DNA of 46,462 bases from a candidate division KSB1 bacterium. Lineage in GTDB: Bacteria; Zhuqueibacterota; Zhuqueibacteria; Oleimicrobiales; Geothermoviventaceae. Of the stretch, positions 27,384-35,800 are shown one piece after another. The notes beneath the pieces were generated by a model. That model was not told where the DNA came from, searched no databases, and saw nothing but the letters and a program-made list of their open reading frames with translations. The position numbers and the translations under genes were made by a program. The DNA is taken from NCBI GenBank assembly GCA_034506315.1, contig JAPDPT010000023.1:1-46462 (forward strand). Reading direction: 5' to 3'. Each line of letters opens with the position of its first letter. Positions within the stretch are counted from its first letter, which is position 1.

Positions 27384-27452
27384 ACGATCACCCCTACTCT
27401 CTCGTTGGTTAACCTCTGAACCCTACGCTCAGCAGGTTCTATGACAAACGCC

Positions 27453-27476
27453 TCGGTGGACCGCGGCGTCCACCGA
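27453..27476. promoter_or_regulatory. Perfect 9-bp inverted repeat upstream of the regulator gene
   Basis: TCGGTGGAC - CGCGGC - GTCCACCGA, arms of nine bases with a 6-nt centre. No T-tract follows on either strand, so it is not a terminator. It overlaps the transcription start predicted from the -10-like box at 27480-27485 and could be an operator or a leader hairpin. Confidence 0.55.
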
Positions 27477-27479
27477 CAC

Positions 27480-27508
27480 ATTCTACAACCTTTGTGCCAA
27501 ATTGTTCC
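27480..27508 (-). promoter_or_regulatory. Possible promoter of the response-regulator gene
   Basis: On the minus strand TAGAAT (27480-27485, five of six consensus bases) lies 17 bp from a weak -35 box GGAACA (27503-27508). Start of transcription would be near 27473, leaving a leader of about 90 nt. The remaining 27509-27836 stretch shows no gene. Confidence 0.35.
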
Positions 27509-27837
27509 CCGAAGGTCACGAGCGCCGTTGCCGGTCCGCCCGTCGCACGACACTTCTTTAGCTGCCAACAAGCCTCAAACACCGCACTGTCCCGGATGTG
27601 ACGGAATTTTGACCATCTCGCCGGAGTCGACGACCGAATTTCAGCCACCCGAGTCCTCGGCCTTGGGTCTACAGAGCTGGAGCTTACGTACGCCATCGCA
27701 GGCGGAAAGTTCCCACTTTCTGACGTCGGTTTCGCTATGGCCTCGAAGCCTTCGCTCTCATGACGAGCGTGCTACAGCCGGCTTAGCCCGACGCGGCTGG
27801 GTAAGACCCGCATGGGCCGCTGGTCCGTAGGGGCACG

Positions 27838-27867
27838 AAAAAGCCCCGCCCTGCAGGAGGGAGGGGC
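27838..27867 (-). terminator. Rho-independent terminator of the SPT-GNAT pair
   Basis: On the minus strand GCCCCTCCCTCCTGCAGGGCGGGGC (the two arms pair around TGCA, with one mismatch-like bulge) is followed by TTTTT at 27838-27842. It lies about 50 bp after the GNAT stop. Confidence 0.85.
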
Positions 27868-27917
27868 CCAGAAGCGCGCGCCGGTCATAGGTAGGCGAAC
27901 TCCGGCCGCCTTAGCTC

Positions 27918-29048
27918 TTACGCCTGCGCGATGGGCTTCTCATAGACCCGATACCGCTTGTACACCCGCGCCCCCAGGGATTCGGCCGCACGGTTCATCA
28001 TCACGTTATCCTCGAGAATCCAGGAGAATTCGCCCCAGCGGTGGCCCTTCGCCACGCCCCGCCGGTAGGTCTCGACATAGAACAGGGCATCGATCCCCCG
28101 TTTCTGATATTTGCGGACCACGCCCATCGTAAACACGCGGATTCCGTTTATCTTCCGCATGTACCAGAGCAGCTTGGGCAGGCCGAAGGGCAACAGGCGC
28201 CCATTTCGAATTCGGATAAGCGCTTGGTTGACGTCAGGCAGAGCGAGCGAGAAACCCGCGGGCTCGCCGTTGATCAGCGCGATGAGCACGAGGTCCGGAT
28301 CGATGATCATCTTGAGCTGTTTGGCGATGTGGTCGATTTCCTCCCGGGTGAGGGGCACAAAGCCCCAGTTCAGGCTCCAGGCGTCGTTGTAAATCTGGAA
28401 AACCAGGTCCACCTCGTCCCAGAAACGTCGCATGTTTACGGGCCGAAATTCGAGGTTTTCCCTCCGTTTGACGGCCTCAGCAACCCGGATGGTCTTCTCC
28501 GGGAGGGGCTGGTCCGCGGTCATCAGGTAGGCGTAGAGGTCCTTGGCCTTCTGGAAGCCATACCGCTGGCAGAACTCGAGGTAGTACGGAGGATTGTAGG
28601 TCATGAGGACTACGGGCGGCTTGTCGAATCCCTCGAGGAGGAAGCCGACGGTGTCGTTGGTGCTGTAGTTCATGGGACCGCGCATCAAGGTGAGGCCCCG
28701 ATCCGCAAGCCAAGCAGCTGCGGCGTCGAAGAGGGCGGCCGCGGCTTCGTAATCCCGCAGGACTTCGAAAAAGCCGAAGAAGCCGGTCTTTTCCTGGTGA
28801 AACTCGTTGTGGCGGTTGTTCTGGATGGCGGCGATCCGGCCCACCACCTCGTCGCCCCGACGAGCTAGGAAGAACTCAGCGTCCGAGTGCTGGAAGAACG
28901 GGTTCTTCCGCTTGTCGAGCATCTCCTTCATGTCGACAATTAAGGGCGGCACCCAATTGGGGTCGCCCTTGTAGACCTTCCACGGGAAGAGGATGAACTG
29001 CTTGAGTTCGCGCTTGTTGCGGACAGGGCGGACCGTCAGACGTTCCAT
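27918..29048 (-). CDS. YghO-like GNAT-fold N-acyltransferase, candidate ceramide-forming enzyme
   Basis: 376-residue cytoplasmic protein. The N-terminus (TVRPVRNKRELKQFILFPW, then YKGDPNWVPPL and NPFFQHSDAEFFLARRGDEV) and the C-terminal GNAT half (MGVVRKYQKRGIDALFYVE, WILEDNVMMNRAAESLGA, then KRYRVYEKPI) match the YghO-like acyltransferase family. The gene starts 15 bp after the serine-palmitoyltransferase-like gene under one promoter and ends at a terminator. A GNAT-related bacterial ceramide synthase (bCerS) is encoded near spt in Caulobacter; by family and context this gene is a candidate for N-acylating the long-chain base. That role is inferred; no acyl-CoA or acyl-ACP specificity can be seen. 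ATG 29048 follows gcgagg. Confidence 0.75.
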   Translation of the reverse strand: MERLTVRPVRNKRELKQFILFPWKVYKGDPNWVPPLIVDMKEMLDKRKNPFFQHSDAEFFLARRGDEVVGRIAAIQNNRHNEFHQEKTGFFGFFEVLRDYEAAAALFDAAAAWLADRGLTLMRGPMNYSTNDTVGFLLEGFDKPPVVLMTYNPPYYLEFCQRYGFQKAKDLYAYLMTADQPLPEKTIRVAEAVKRRENLEFRPVNMRRFWDEVDLVFQIYNDAWSLNWGFVPLTREEIDHIAKQLKMIIDPDLVLIALINGEPAGFSLALPDVNQALIRIRNGRLLPFGLPKLLWYMRKINGIRVFTMGVVRKYQKRGIDALFYVETYRRGVAKGHRWGEFSWILEDNVMMNRAAESLGARVYKRYRVYEKPIAQA

Positions 29049-29063
29049 CTCGTGCCTCGCTTG

Positions 29064-30248
29064 TCAGATGACCCCGAACTGCCTGCCCACCTTCTCAAAA
29101 ACCTCCAGCACCCGGTCCAGCTCTTCATCCTTGTGGGTGGCCATATAGGAGGTGCGAATCAAAGACATTCCGGGGGGAACGGCCGGGCTGATTACAGGAT
29201 TCGCGTACACCCCATTCTCGAAAAGCGCTTTCCAGAAAGCGAACGTCTTTTCGTCCTCTCCAATGATGATGGGAATGATGGGGGTTTGGCTATTGCCGGT
29301 ATTGAATCCCAGTTCCCGGAAGCCGCGACGCATCTTTTCCGTGATCTCCCATAGCCGCTGGCGCCTCTCTGGCTCCTTCTCGATGATGTCCAGGCACGCC
29401 AGTACGGTGGCTACAGCGGCCGGCGGCGGACTGGCGGAAAAAATCAGGCTTCGGGAATGATGCTTGATATAATGGATGACCGGTTCGTCCCCCGCGATGA
29501 ACCCGCCGATCGAGGCGAAGCTCTTGCTGAACGTACCCATGACGATGTCTACCTGATCCTCCAGGCCGAAGTGCTCGGCCGTTCCTCGCCCGTGCTCGCC
29601 GAGCACTCCGATGGAGTGGGCATCGTCAATCATAATGCGGGCGCCGTACTTTTTGGCGATCGTGACCAGTTGCGGGAGGTCTACAATGTCGCCCCCCATC
29701 GAAAAGACCCCGTCCGTTACGATGAGCTTTCCCGCGTCATCATCGGCGTACATGCGCAGGACGCGTTCCAGGTCGGCCATGTCATTATGCCGGTACTTGA
29801 CGGTCTTGCCGAAGGCCAAACGGCAGCCATCGACGATACTGGCGTGGTTATCTCGGTCCGCAAAGATGAGGTCATCTTTTCCAACGATCGTGGCGATGGT
29901 GCCCAGGTTGGTCTGGAACCCGGTTGAGAAGACCAGCGCCGCCTCCCTCTTCATGAATGCGGCAAGCCGCTCCTCCAGCTCCTCGTGCAGGGTCAGTGTG
30001 CCGTTGAGGAAGCGGGAGCCCGTACAGCCCGACCCGAAACGCTCGATCGCGTCCTGGGCGGCTTTCTTCACCCTCGGATCCTGAGTCAGGCCAAGGTAGT
30101 TGTTGGATCCGACCATGATAACCTGCCGGCCGTCGATCACGACCTGGGTGTCTGCTCCTGATTCGATGGCCCGGAAGTAGGGGTAAATGCCCGCTGCCAT
30201 CGCCTCCTTTGCCCTCGTGAACCGATAGCACTTCTCGAACAGGTCCAC
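29064..30248 (-). CDS. Serine palmitoyltransferase-like alpha-oxoamine synthase
   Basis: 394-residue PLP enzyme that condenses an amino acid with an acyl thioester. Motifs: [40 protein letters not shown] (His stacking on PLP), [32 protein letters not shown] (Asp/His) and [16 protein letters not shown] with Schiff-base Lys242. The length equals soluble bacterial SPT (about 400 aa). The family also contains KBL, AONS and ALAS; SPT is favoured by the partner GNAT gene and by absence of biotin or threonine-degradation neighbours, but this is inference. GTG 30248 is chosen because aaggagg (30256-30262) lies 7 bp upstream; the frame remains open to 30329 without a better site. A near-consensus promoter lies at 30361-30389. 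Confidence 0.85.
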   Translation of the reverse strand: MDLFEKCYRFTRAKEAMAAGIYPYFRAIESGADTQVVIDGRQVIMVGSNNYLGLTQDPRVKKAAQDAIERFGSGCTGSRFLNGTLTLHEELEERLAAFMKREAALVFSTGFQTNLGTIATIVGKDDLIFADRDNHASIVDGCRLAFGKTVKYRHNDMADLERVLRMYADDDAGKLIVTDGVFSMGGDIVDLPQLVTIAKKYGARIMIDDAHSIGVLGEHGRGTAEHFGLEDQVDIVMGTFSKSFASIGGFIAGDEPVIHYIKHHSRSLIFSASPPPAAVATVLACLDIIEKEPERRQRLWEITEKMRRGFRELGFNTGNSQTPIIPIIIGEDEKTFAFWKALFENGVYANPVISPAVPPGMSLIRTSYMATHKDEELDRVLEVFEKVGRQFGVI

Positions 30249-30360
30249 TGTCACTCCTCCTTGCGATCCGTCCACCGTCAGCGACCGAACGAAGCTTTGG
30301 GCCCACGATCGAAGTCGCCCCCCTTCCACAAGCCGTCAGGCTTCAAACTGAATCGCGCTC

Positions 30361-30389
30361 AATATAACCATCGCCCCCCCGGCAGTCAA
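30361..30389 (-). promoter_or_regulatory. Near-consensus sigma70 promoter of the SPT-GNAT operon
   Basis: On the minus strand TTGACT (30384-30389), a 17-bp spacer and TATATT (30361-30366). Predicted start near 30354, leader about 105 nt before the GTG at 30248. The rest of the intergenic stretch (30390-30706) shows no gene; a GC-rich inverted repeat near 30657-30687 lacks a T-tract. Confidence 0.78.
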
Positions 30390-30706
30390 GGTAAAAAAGT
30401 GGCGCGGAAGTAACGACTTGGCTAGCCCAACCTTCGCGCCCTGGGAACGAGGATGGCCATCCCCCCCTGTGAGGCGCGTCTCCAACCCCGGGGCGCTCCG
30501 CATGTCAGACAAGGGGTCCGCTCGATGCCGGCCAGCCCTTTCGTAAGGGCGCACGATTCATCCTCTGACACCTCGCTCTACACTGCGGCTTTTTCCTGCC
30601 CATGCTCGCCTGGCCGGTGGGTGGTTGCCGAGCCGCCCAAGGCGATCTGACCGCGGGGGCGTGCTCGATGGACAGACCCGCCCCCTTGGGAGCCTGCCAC
30701 GCCCTC

Positions 30707-31681
30707 TCAGATCGCATCGGGGTGGGCGCGGAAATACTCGATCACCTCGCGGAGGATGTCTTCCAGCGTGTACTGGGGTTCCCAGCCAATGTCTCGCCGG
30801 ATCTTGGTCAGGTCCGGGATGCGGATCCGCATGTCCTCGAAGCCCTTTTCATAGGCCTGATCATAGGGAATGTAAACGATTTCGGACGGAGAGCCGGTCA
30901 TCTCCTTGATCTTGTGAGCGAGCTCCTTGATGCTAATGGTGTTCCGGCTCCCGACGTTGTAGATCTGTCCCACGGCGTTCGGCGACTCTACCAGTCCGAT
31001 GAGGGCCCGAACGGTGTCTTTGACATAGGTAAAGGAGCGCACCTGGCTGCCGTCCCCATAGACTGTGATGGGATCCCCCCTGAGAGCCTGGGTGACCATC
31101 CGCGGGATTACCATCCCCCAGCGGCCGGTCTGCCTTGGTCCCACGGTATTGAAAAGGCGTGCCACCGTTACCTGCAAGTTTTTCTCCTTGTGATAGGCGA
31201 GCGCCAGGTACTCGTCGATGGCCTTGGAGTCGGCGTAGCTCCATCGACTGCGGGAGGTGGGGCCGAGGATGCGATCGTCATCTTCGGAGAAAGGCACCTT
31301 CTCGCTCTTGCCGTAGATCTCGGATGTGGAAGCGATGAGGACACGCCGGAGGTAGCGATTGGCCAGCTTCAGCACGGCGTGCGTGCCCAGAATATTGGTC
31401 TCGATGGTCTCCACCGGATGGCTTACGATGAGCTCCACGCCCACCGCGGCCGCAAGATGGAAAATGACGTCGCACTCGCTCACCAATCGATCCATCACGG
31501 TTTCGTTGAGGATGGTCTCCACGGCGATGCCGAATCGAGGATTGTCGCGCAGGTGCTGAACGTTCTCCAGGCGCCCTGTGGACAGGTTGTCGATCACGTA
31601 CACAGAGTCGCCCCTCTCCAAAAGGGCCTCAGCCAGGTGGGAACCAATGAAGCCCGCTCCTCCGGTGATCAATGCGCGCAT
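30707..31681 (-). CDS. NAD-dependent sugar-nucleotide epimerase/dehydratase (extended SDR)
   Basis: 324-residue cytoplasmic Rossmann-fold enzyme acting on a nucleotide sugar. N-terminal GGAGFIGSHLAEALL binds NAD; ASTSEIYGKS carries the active Ser/Thr, and the YxxxK dyad is Y149/K153 in SYADSKAIDEY. Downstream blocks VARLFNTVGPRQ, MVIPRMVTQAL and VRSFTYVKD are typical of the UDP-glucuronate decarboxylase/UDP-glucose 4-epimerase/dTDP-glucose dehydratase group. The exact reaction (C4 epimerisation, 4,6-dehydration or decarboxylation) cannot be decided by eye. Its ATG lies within the end of the wecA-like gene (13-bp overlap), so the two are co-translated and it is the last gene of the polysaccharide cluster. 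Confidence 0.87.
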   Translation of the reverse strand: MRALITGGAGFIGSHLAEALLERGDSVYVIDNLSTGRLENVQHLRDNPRFGIAVETILNETVMDRLVSECDVIFHLAAAVGVELIVSHPVETIETNILGTHAVLKLANRYLRRVLIASTSEIYGKSEKVPFSEDDDRILGPTSRSRWSYADSKAIDEYLALAYHKEKNLQVTVARLFNTVGPRQTGRWGMVIPRMVTQALRGDPITVYGDGSQVRSFTYVKDTVRALIGLVESPNAVGQIYNVGSRNTISIKELAHKIKEMTGSPSEIVYIPYDQAYEKGFEDMRIRIPDLTKIRRDIGWEPQYTLEDILREVIEYFRAHPDAI

Positions 31682-32829
31682 CCGTCCCTCCCCATTGGGT
31701 TTGGCGGTGAAGCGACTTCGCTGACCTCGTTCCGGCGCCTCTGCGGGCTGACCATAAGAATGGTTAGGAGTGCGTAGAGGGCCACCGTCTGAAGAAAGGC
31801 AATCAAGCAGCCGGCCCAGCTCAGCCTTGGGAGCAGGAGGGCTCCCATGGCGACGCTCGCCTCCACCAGGTAAAGGAAAAGCACCGCGTTCTTTTCACTG
31901 AGCCCAAAGTCCACCAGCCGGTGCGAGAAGTGGCGGCGATCGCCTACGAACAGAGGCCGGTGTTCCCGCCATCGAATGTAAAGCACCGAGAGGCAATCGA
32001 AGATGGGTACACTCAGGATCAGTACGGGGATAACCACGGGCGCAAACGTCGGACTCCGAACATCGATATACGATGCCAGAATGGTGGCTGACCCGAGGAG
32101 GAAGCCCAGAGTCAGACTTCCCGCATCGCCCATGAAGATCCGCGCAGGGTGGAAGTTGTAGCGCAAGAACCCTGCGCTGGCCCCGGCAAGTACGGCCAGA
32201 AGAAAGGCCATGTAGTCCTGACTTTGAGAGGCCGTGAGGATCGCCAGAGCTCCGGAAGCAATGGCTGCCACCCCGGCCGCCAGGCCGTCCATGTTGTCCA
32301 GCAGATTGAAGGCATTGGCGATGCCGACGATCCAGAGGACGCTGACCACGCCGTCCAGAATCCTGCCTGGCATGAACTGGGTTTGAATGCCCGCCGCGAC
32401 GGCCAGTCCGGCAATGGCGAACTGAAACGGGAACTTGGAGCGATAGTCGAGCCATCCCTTGCGCAGGTCGTCGGCTAATCCGAGGACGAAGCACAGGGTA
32501 GCGCCGAGCAGCAACCCGCCCAACTTTGATCCGACCAGGGGGAGCCGATCCAACCACGTAAAGTACGATGGGAAGTAGCGGACCCATCGAGGGAAATGAC
32601 CCAAAAAGGAGAGTACCAGATAACCTAAACCAATGGTGGTTAGGATGGCTGCCCAGATGGCGAGTCCCCCCAGCAGAGGAACGGGATGCGGGTGAGCTTT
32701 TCTGCCCCCGGGGATGTCGACCAGGCCGCGGCGAAGAGCGATTTTGCGGATCGGCGGGACCAGCACCATCACTGTTCCGGCGCTGGTCAACGCGGCAAGG
32801 CCAAGCAGAATGTACTTAGTCCACCCCAC
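31669..32829 (-). CDS. Undecaprenyl-phosphate N-acetylhexosamine-1-phosphate transferase (WecA/TagO family)
   Basis: 386-residue polytopic inner-membrane enzyme that starts lipid-linked glycan assembly by moving a sugar-1-phosphate from a UDP-sugar to undecaprenyl phosphate. About eleven hydrophobic segments. Family motifs: GRKAHPHPVPLLGGLAI at the N-terminus, LGLADDLRKGW (catalytic Asp pair), NAFNLLDNMDGLAAG, RIFMGDAGSLTLGF and the cytoplasmic His motif RRHFSHRLVDFG. Start GTG 32829, 26 bp after the C25 peptidase stop; gaggag lies about 12 bp upstream, which is rather long spacing. Sugar specificity (GlcNAc or a derivative) is not shown. In context it initiates the polysaccharide built by the glycosyltransferases encoded upstream. 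Confidence 0.92.
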   Translation of the reverse strand: MGWTKYILLGLAALTSAGTVMVLVPPIRKIALRRGLVDIPGGRKAHPHPVPLLGGLAIWAAILTTIGLGYLVLSFLGHFPRWVRYFPSYFTWLDRLPLVGSKLGGLLLGATLCFVLGLADDLRKGWLDYRSKFPFQFAIAGLAVAAGIQTQFMPGRILDGVVSVLWIVGIANAFNLLDNMDGLAAGVAAIASGALAILTASQSQDYMAFLLAVLAGASAGFLRYNFHPARIFMGDAGSLTLGFLLGSATILASYIDVRSPTFAPVVIPVLILSVPIFDCLSVLYIRWREHRPLFVGDRRHFSHRLVDFGLSEKNAVLFLYLVEASVAMGALLLPRLSWAGCLIAFLQTVALYALLTILMVSPQRRRNEVSEVASPPNPMGRDGCAH

Positions 32830-32855
32830 CCCGCACTTGCTCCTCAGGTCTGGCC

Positions 32856-35800
32856 TCAGCGCAGGATAGCCAACTTGGACAGCACGCGTGCGCTTTCGGA
32901 TCCTGCTTGCGCCTCTACCAGATAGAGATATACCCCGTTCGCCAGGGGGGCGCCGTCGGCGTCACACCCATCCCAGCTCACGGCGTTGAAGCCGGCCAGC
33001 GCAGGTGCTGCATCCGTGCTCCAGACCTCGCGCCCGGCCAGCGTGAAGACCCGGATCGTGACCCGATCGGCTGGGGTGCTAAGAAAGTAGGTAAAGAGCG
33101 TTTGATTCGCAAACGGATTGGGGTAGTTCATCACGCGGTCTACAATCAGCTCGGTGGCCACGCGCAAGGAGATGGCAAGGTCGCTGCAGTTTCCGGACAC
33201 GTCCCAGGCCTTGACCTCGAGCAGGTGGGATCCCGGTTCCAGCCGCAGAGGGAAGCTGGCCACGAGCTCCCCGTCGGGACTGGGTCCCACCGTCAGCTGC
33301 CCTCCCACCAGTTCTCTAAGTTCGACCCCGTCCAGAGCCACGCGTAGCCGAGAGCTGTCCTCGGCGCTGTAGGGGCCGATATCCTCGACGTGGATCTCGA
33401 GGCGGGTCTCCGCAGGCACATAGTCGCCGTCGACAAGCGGCCTTCCGTCCGCCAGAATGGCAATCCGGGGCCCCGCCGAATCGGGGCGCAGCGTGAGGTG
33501 ATGGATTGTGAGATTGTTCCACTCGCTCAGCTCGGCTACCTGGTCCTCCGGATCCAGGAGGAGGCGAATCTTGTACGCCCCCGGTTCCAGGCGCGCTTGC
33601 CATTGCCAGCGGAGTTCATAGACGCCTCCGGGAGAAAGCGCTGGCACGCGACCGGGAAGGTCGGCACGATGCCACTCCCCGGTTGCGTCCTGCCACTGCC
33701 ACGCCACCGAACAGGCGGCCGTACTTCCGGGACCAAGATTGCGAACGAAAGCGGAGAAGTCGATCCGGCTTCCCACAAAGGGGACGTCCGGTTTTACCTC
33801 AAGGGGGGTCGAGACAAGCTCGCCGGGCTGAGAGAAGCGTACCCCCCATCTGGCCAGGCTGCAGCCCGTATCAGGCCAGGTGATGGTCACGACCGGCCGC
33901 AGGTAACGAACGTCGATCGCGCCGAGGGGCAGGCGGAAATCGGGGGTCGGAGCCTGGAGCTCCACGGAGACCAGCGTTGTTTCCGGTGAGGTAGGCGATG
34001 GTCTTCCCATGAGCGCCAGATAGACCTTACCGGCTTCGCCTGCGACCGAAGCCCTGAGCTCTTGCCAACGGTCCGAAGGTCCCAGCCAAGGCCCCACGAC
34101 CTCCGCTTTCTCCGCGAATATGAGGAGGCTGTCCACGAGGGTCGCGGTTCCCTCGCCCCGTCGTTTCCAGACCTCGCGTGTCCACGGAGAGCCAGCTCTG
34201 GCCAGAAAGGCCCAGCTGTCGCCGTAGCCAAGGTTCCGGCCGTAGCGGCTCCCGAGGGATTCCATCGCCCGTAGGAGCCTCTCCGTCAGCCCTGTGGATC
34301 CGTTCCGCCGGATGGCCATCGCCACGTAGTGGCCCGCCGGAATGGCCTCGAGAAGCGCCGCGAGGCTGTCGGCTGCCGCCGGCGAAGCCTCCGGGTTGAA
34401 AGCCGCCACCTGGATCTTGCCTGTGGGACCCATCAGGACCACATTGATTCCAGGTCGGCCATCCATCGGAGGGAGCCCCTCGATCTCCGCGCGGGCGAAA
34501 TCGCCGTCGTCGATGCCGGCCGACTCCAGCCTGACTTTGGAATGCCGAGAGGCCAGGCGGATCCCCTCCTCGGAGGCGCGGAAGCCGGAGCCTTCGGTGG
34601 AGCCGAGCTCGATCCCCTGCTGGGCCCATCCCGCACCCTCGAGGCCTTCTACGGTGCGGAAAGGAAAGACGGCCTCGCCGGTGGGCTCTGCTCCGACGTA
34701 GGCTCGGACTCGGCAATAGTACAGGCCCGCCCGTACGCGCCCAAAGTCAAAGATGGCCAGCGACTCGCTGTCGGGCCCCAGTGGGCGGGCCTCACGCAGC
34801 ACGCTCTGGAACGTGGGGGTGGAGTCGATCTCGGCGTGCAGGAGGATCACCCCGCCGGTGCTTGGCGGCGGTTTCACGTAGATCTTCAGAGGCTGGTCCG
34901 CAGGTAGCTCCCCCCACGGTCTTGGCCACAGGATTTCAGGTCCTGGTGCGGAGACCCGGACCTGGATCGCTGCGGTGTTATTGTCCCGGCGGGCGTCACG
35001 GGTCTTCTGCTCGGGATCGAGGGTGGCGGTCAGCAGGTAGATCCCGGGCGTTCGGGGAAGCCGGCAAGAGCAACTCAGGGAGTCGACACGGCCCAGGGCA
35101 AAGATCGGAAGGCGTACTGGCGCCATCTCGATTCCCGTCCCGCCGCGAAAACCTATCTGGACATCGCAGGTCTCCGACAGGGCCAGGCCGTAGTTCCAGA
35201 CCACGAGTTGCACGCGCGCCACCGTGTCTGTGGCTACCGGCTCGGCTGGGAGGATCCGCAGATCCTCGGGGGCGATGGCCAGATCGGGTTCCTCCGGCAG
35301 CGCCAGACGTAGTGCCGGGTCGCCCAGAAGCGTGTACTGGTCCAGCACCACCTGATCGACGGCTCGATTGGAGGTACTTGCCCAGTAACGGAGCTTGGCC
35401 AACCACACGGCCTCGCCGACGGTGCGCACGGTATCCCGGAGAACGACCGAGGCCAACTGACGCAGCAGGATCTCGTCCTGGTAGGCAAATCCCCAGCCCG
35501 ACGTTCCGAAGAAGGCGATGGCGCCCCTGCGGGGAGTGACGAGAAAGCGTTCCCCGAGACATTGCTGGTACGGACTGGCGAAACGGGCCGTGTGGCAGGT
35601 CATGCTAGTGACGAACGGATAGTACGGGGCGTTGTGCAGGGCGTCAACGTCCCGGTTGTGGAACATCAGGTCCCAGGTGTAGCTCCCGGCGTGGCCGATG
35701 AAGTTGACCCATAGCACACCCCGATCGATGCCGCGAAGGATGTCCTCCCGGCGTTCGCCGTCCACGTAGCCAGCGGTTGTTTTCTGGATTAGGCCCCATT

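Noticed and set aside
26029-27419. Plus-strand reading frames of 225 and 362 codons across the gene-free stretch and the response-regulator gene
   Set aside because: The larger one is antisense to a clearly conserved regulator; both have biased composition and no family motif.
27484-27499. Sigma54-like element TGGCAC-N5-TTGTA on the minus strand upstream of the regulator gene
   Set aside because: The -12 element has GT instead of the invariant GC, and no sigma54 activator gene is nearby.
30657-30697. GC-rich inverted repeat (GGGGCG ... CGCCCC) after the epimerase gene
   Set aside because: The loop is long and no T-tract follows on either strand, so a terminator cannot be supported.
30707-31681. 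Idea that the SDR gene is the ceramide reductase completing the sphingolipid pair
   Set aside because: Its motifs are those of nucleotide-sugar epimerases and dehydratases, and it overlaps the wecA-like gene rather than the SPT operon, which has its own promoter.
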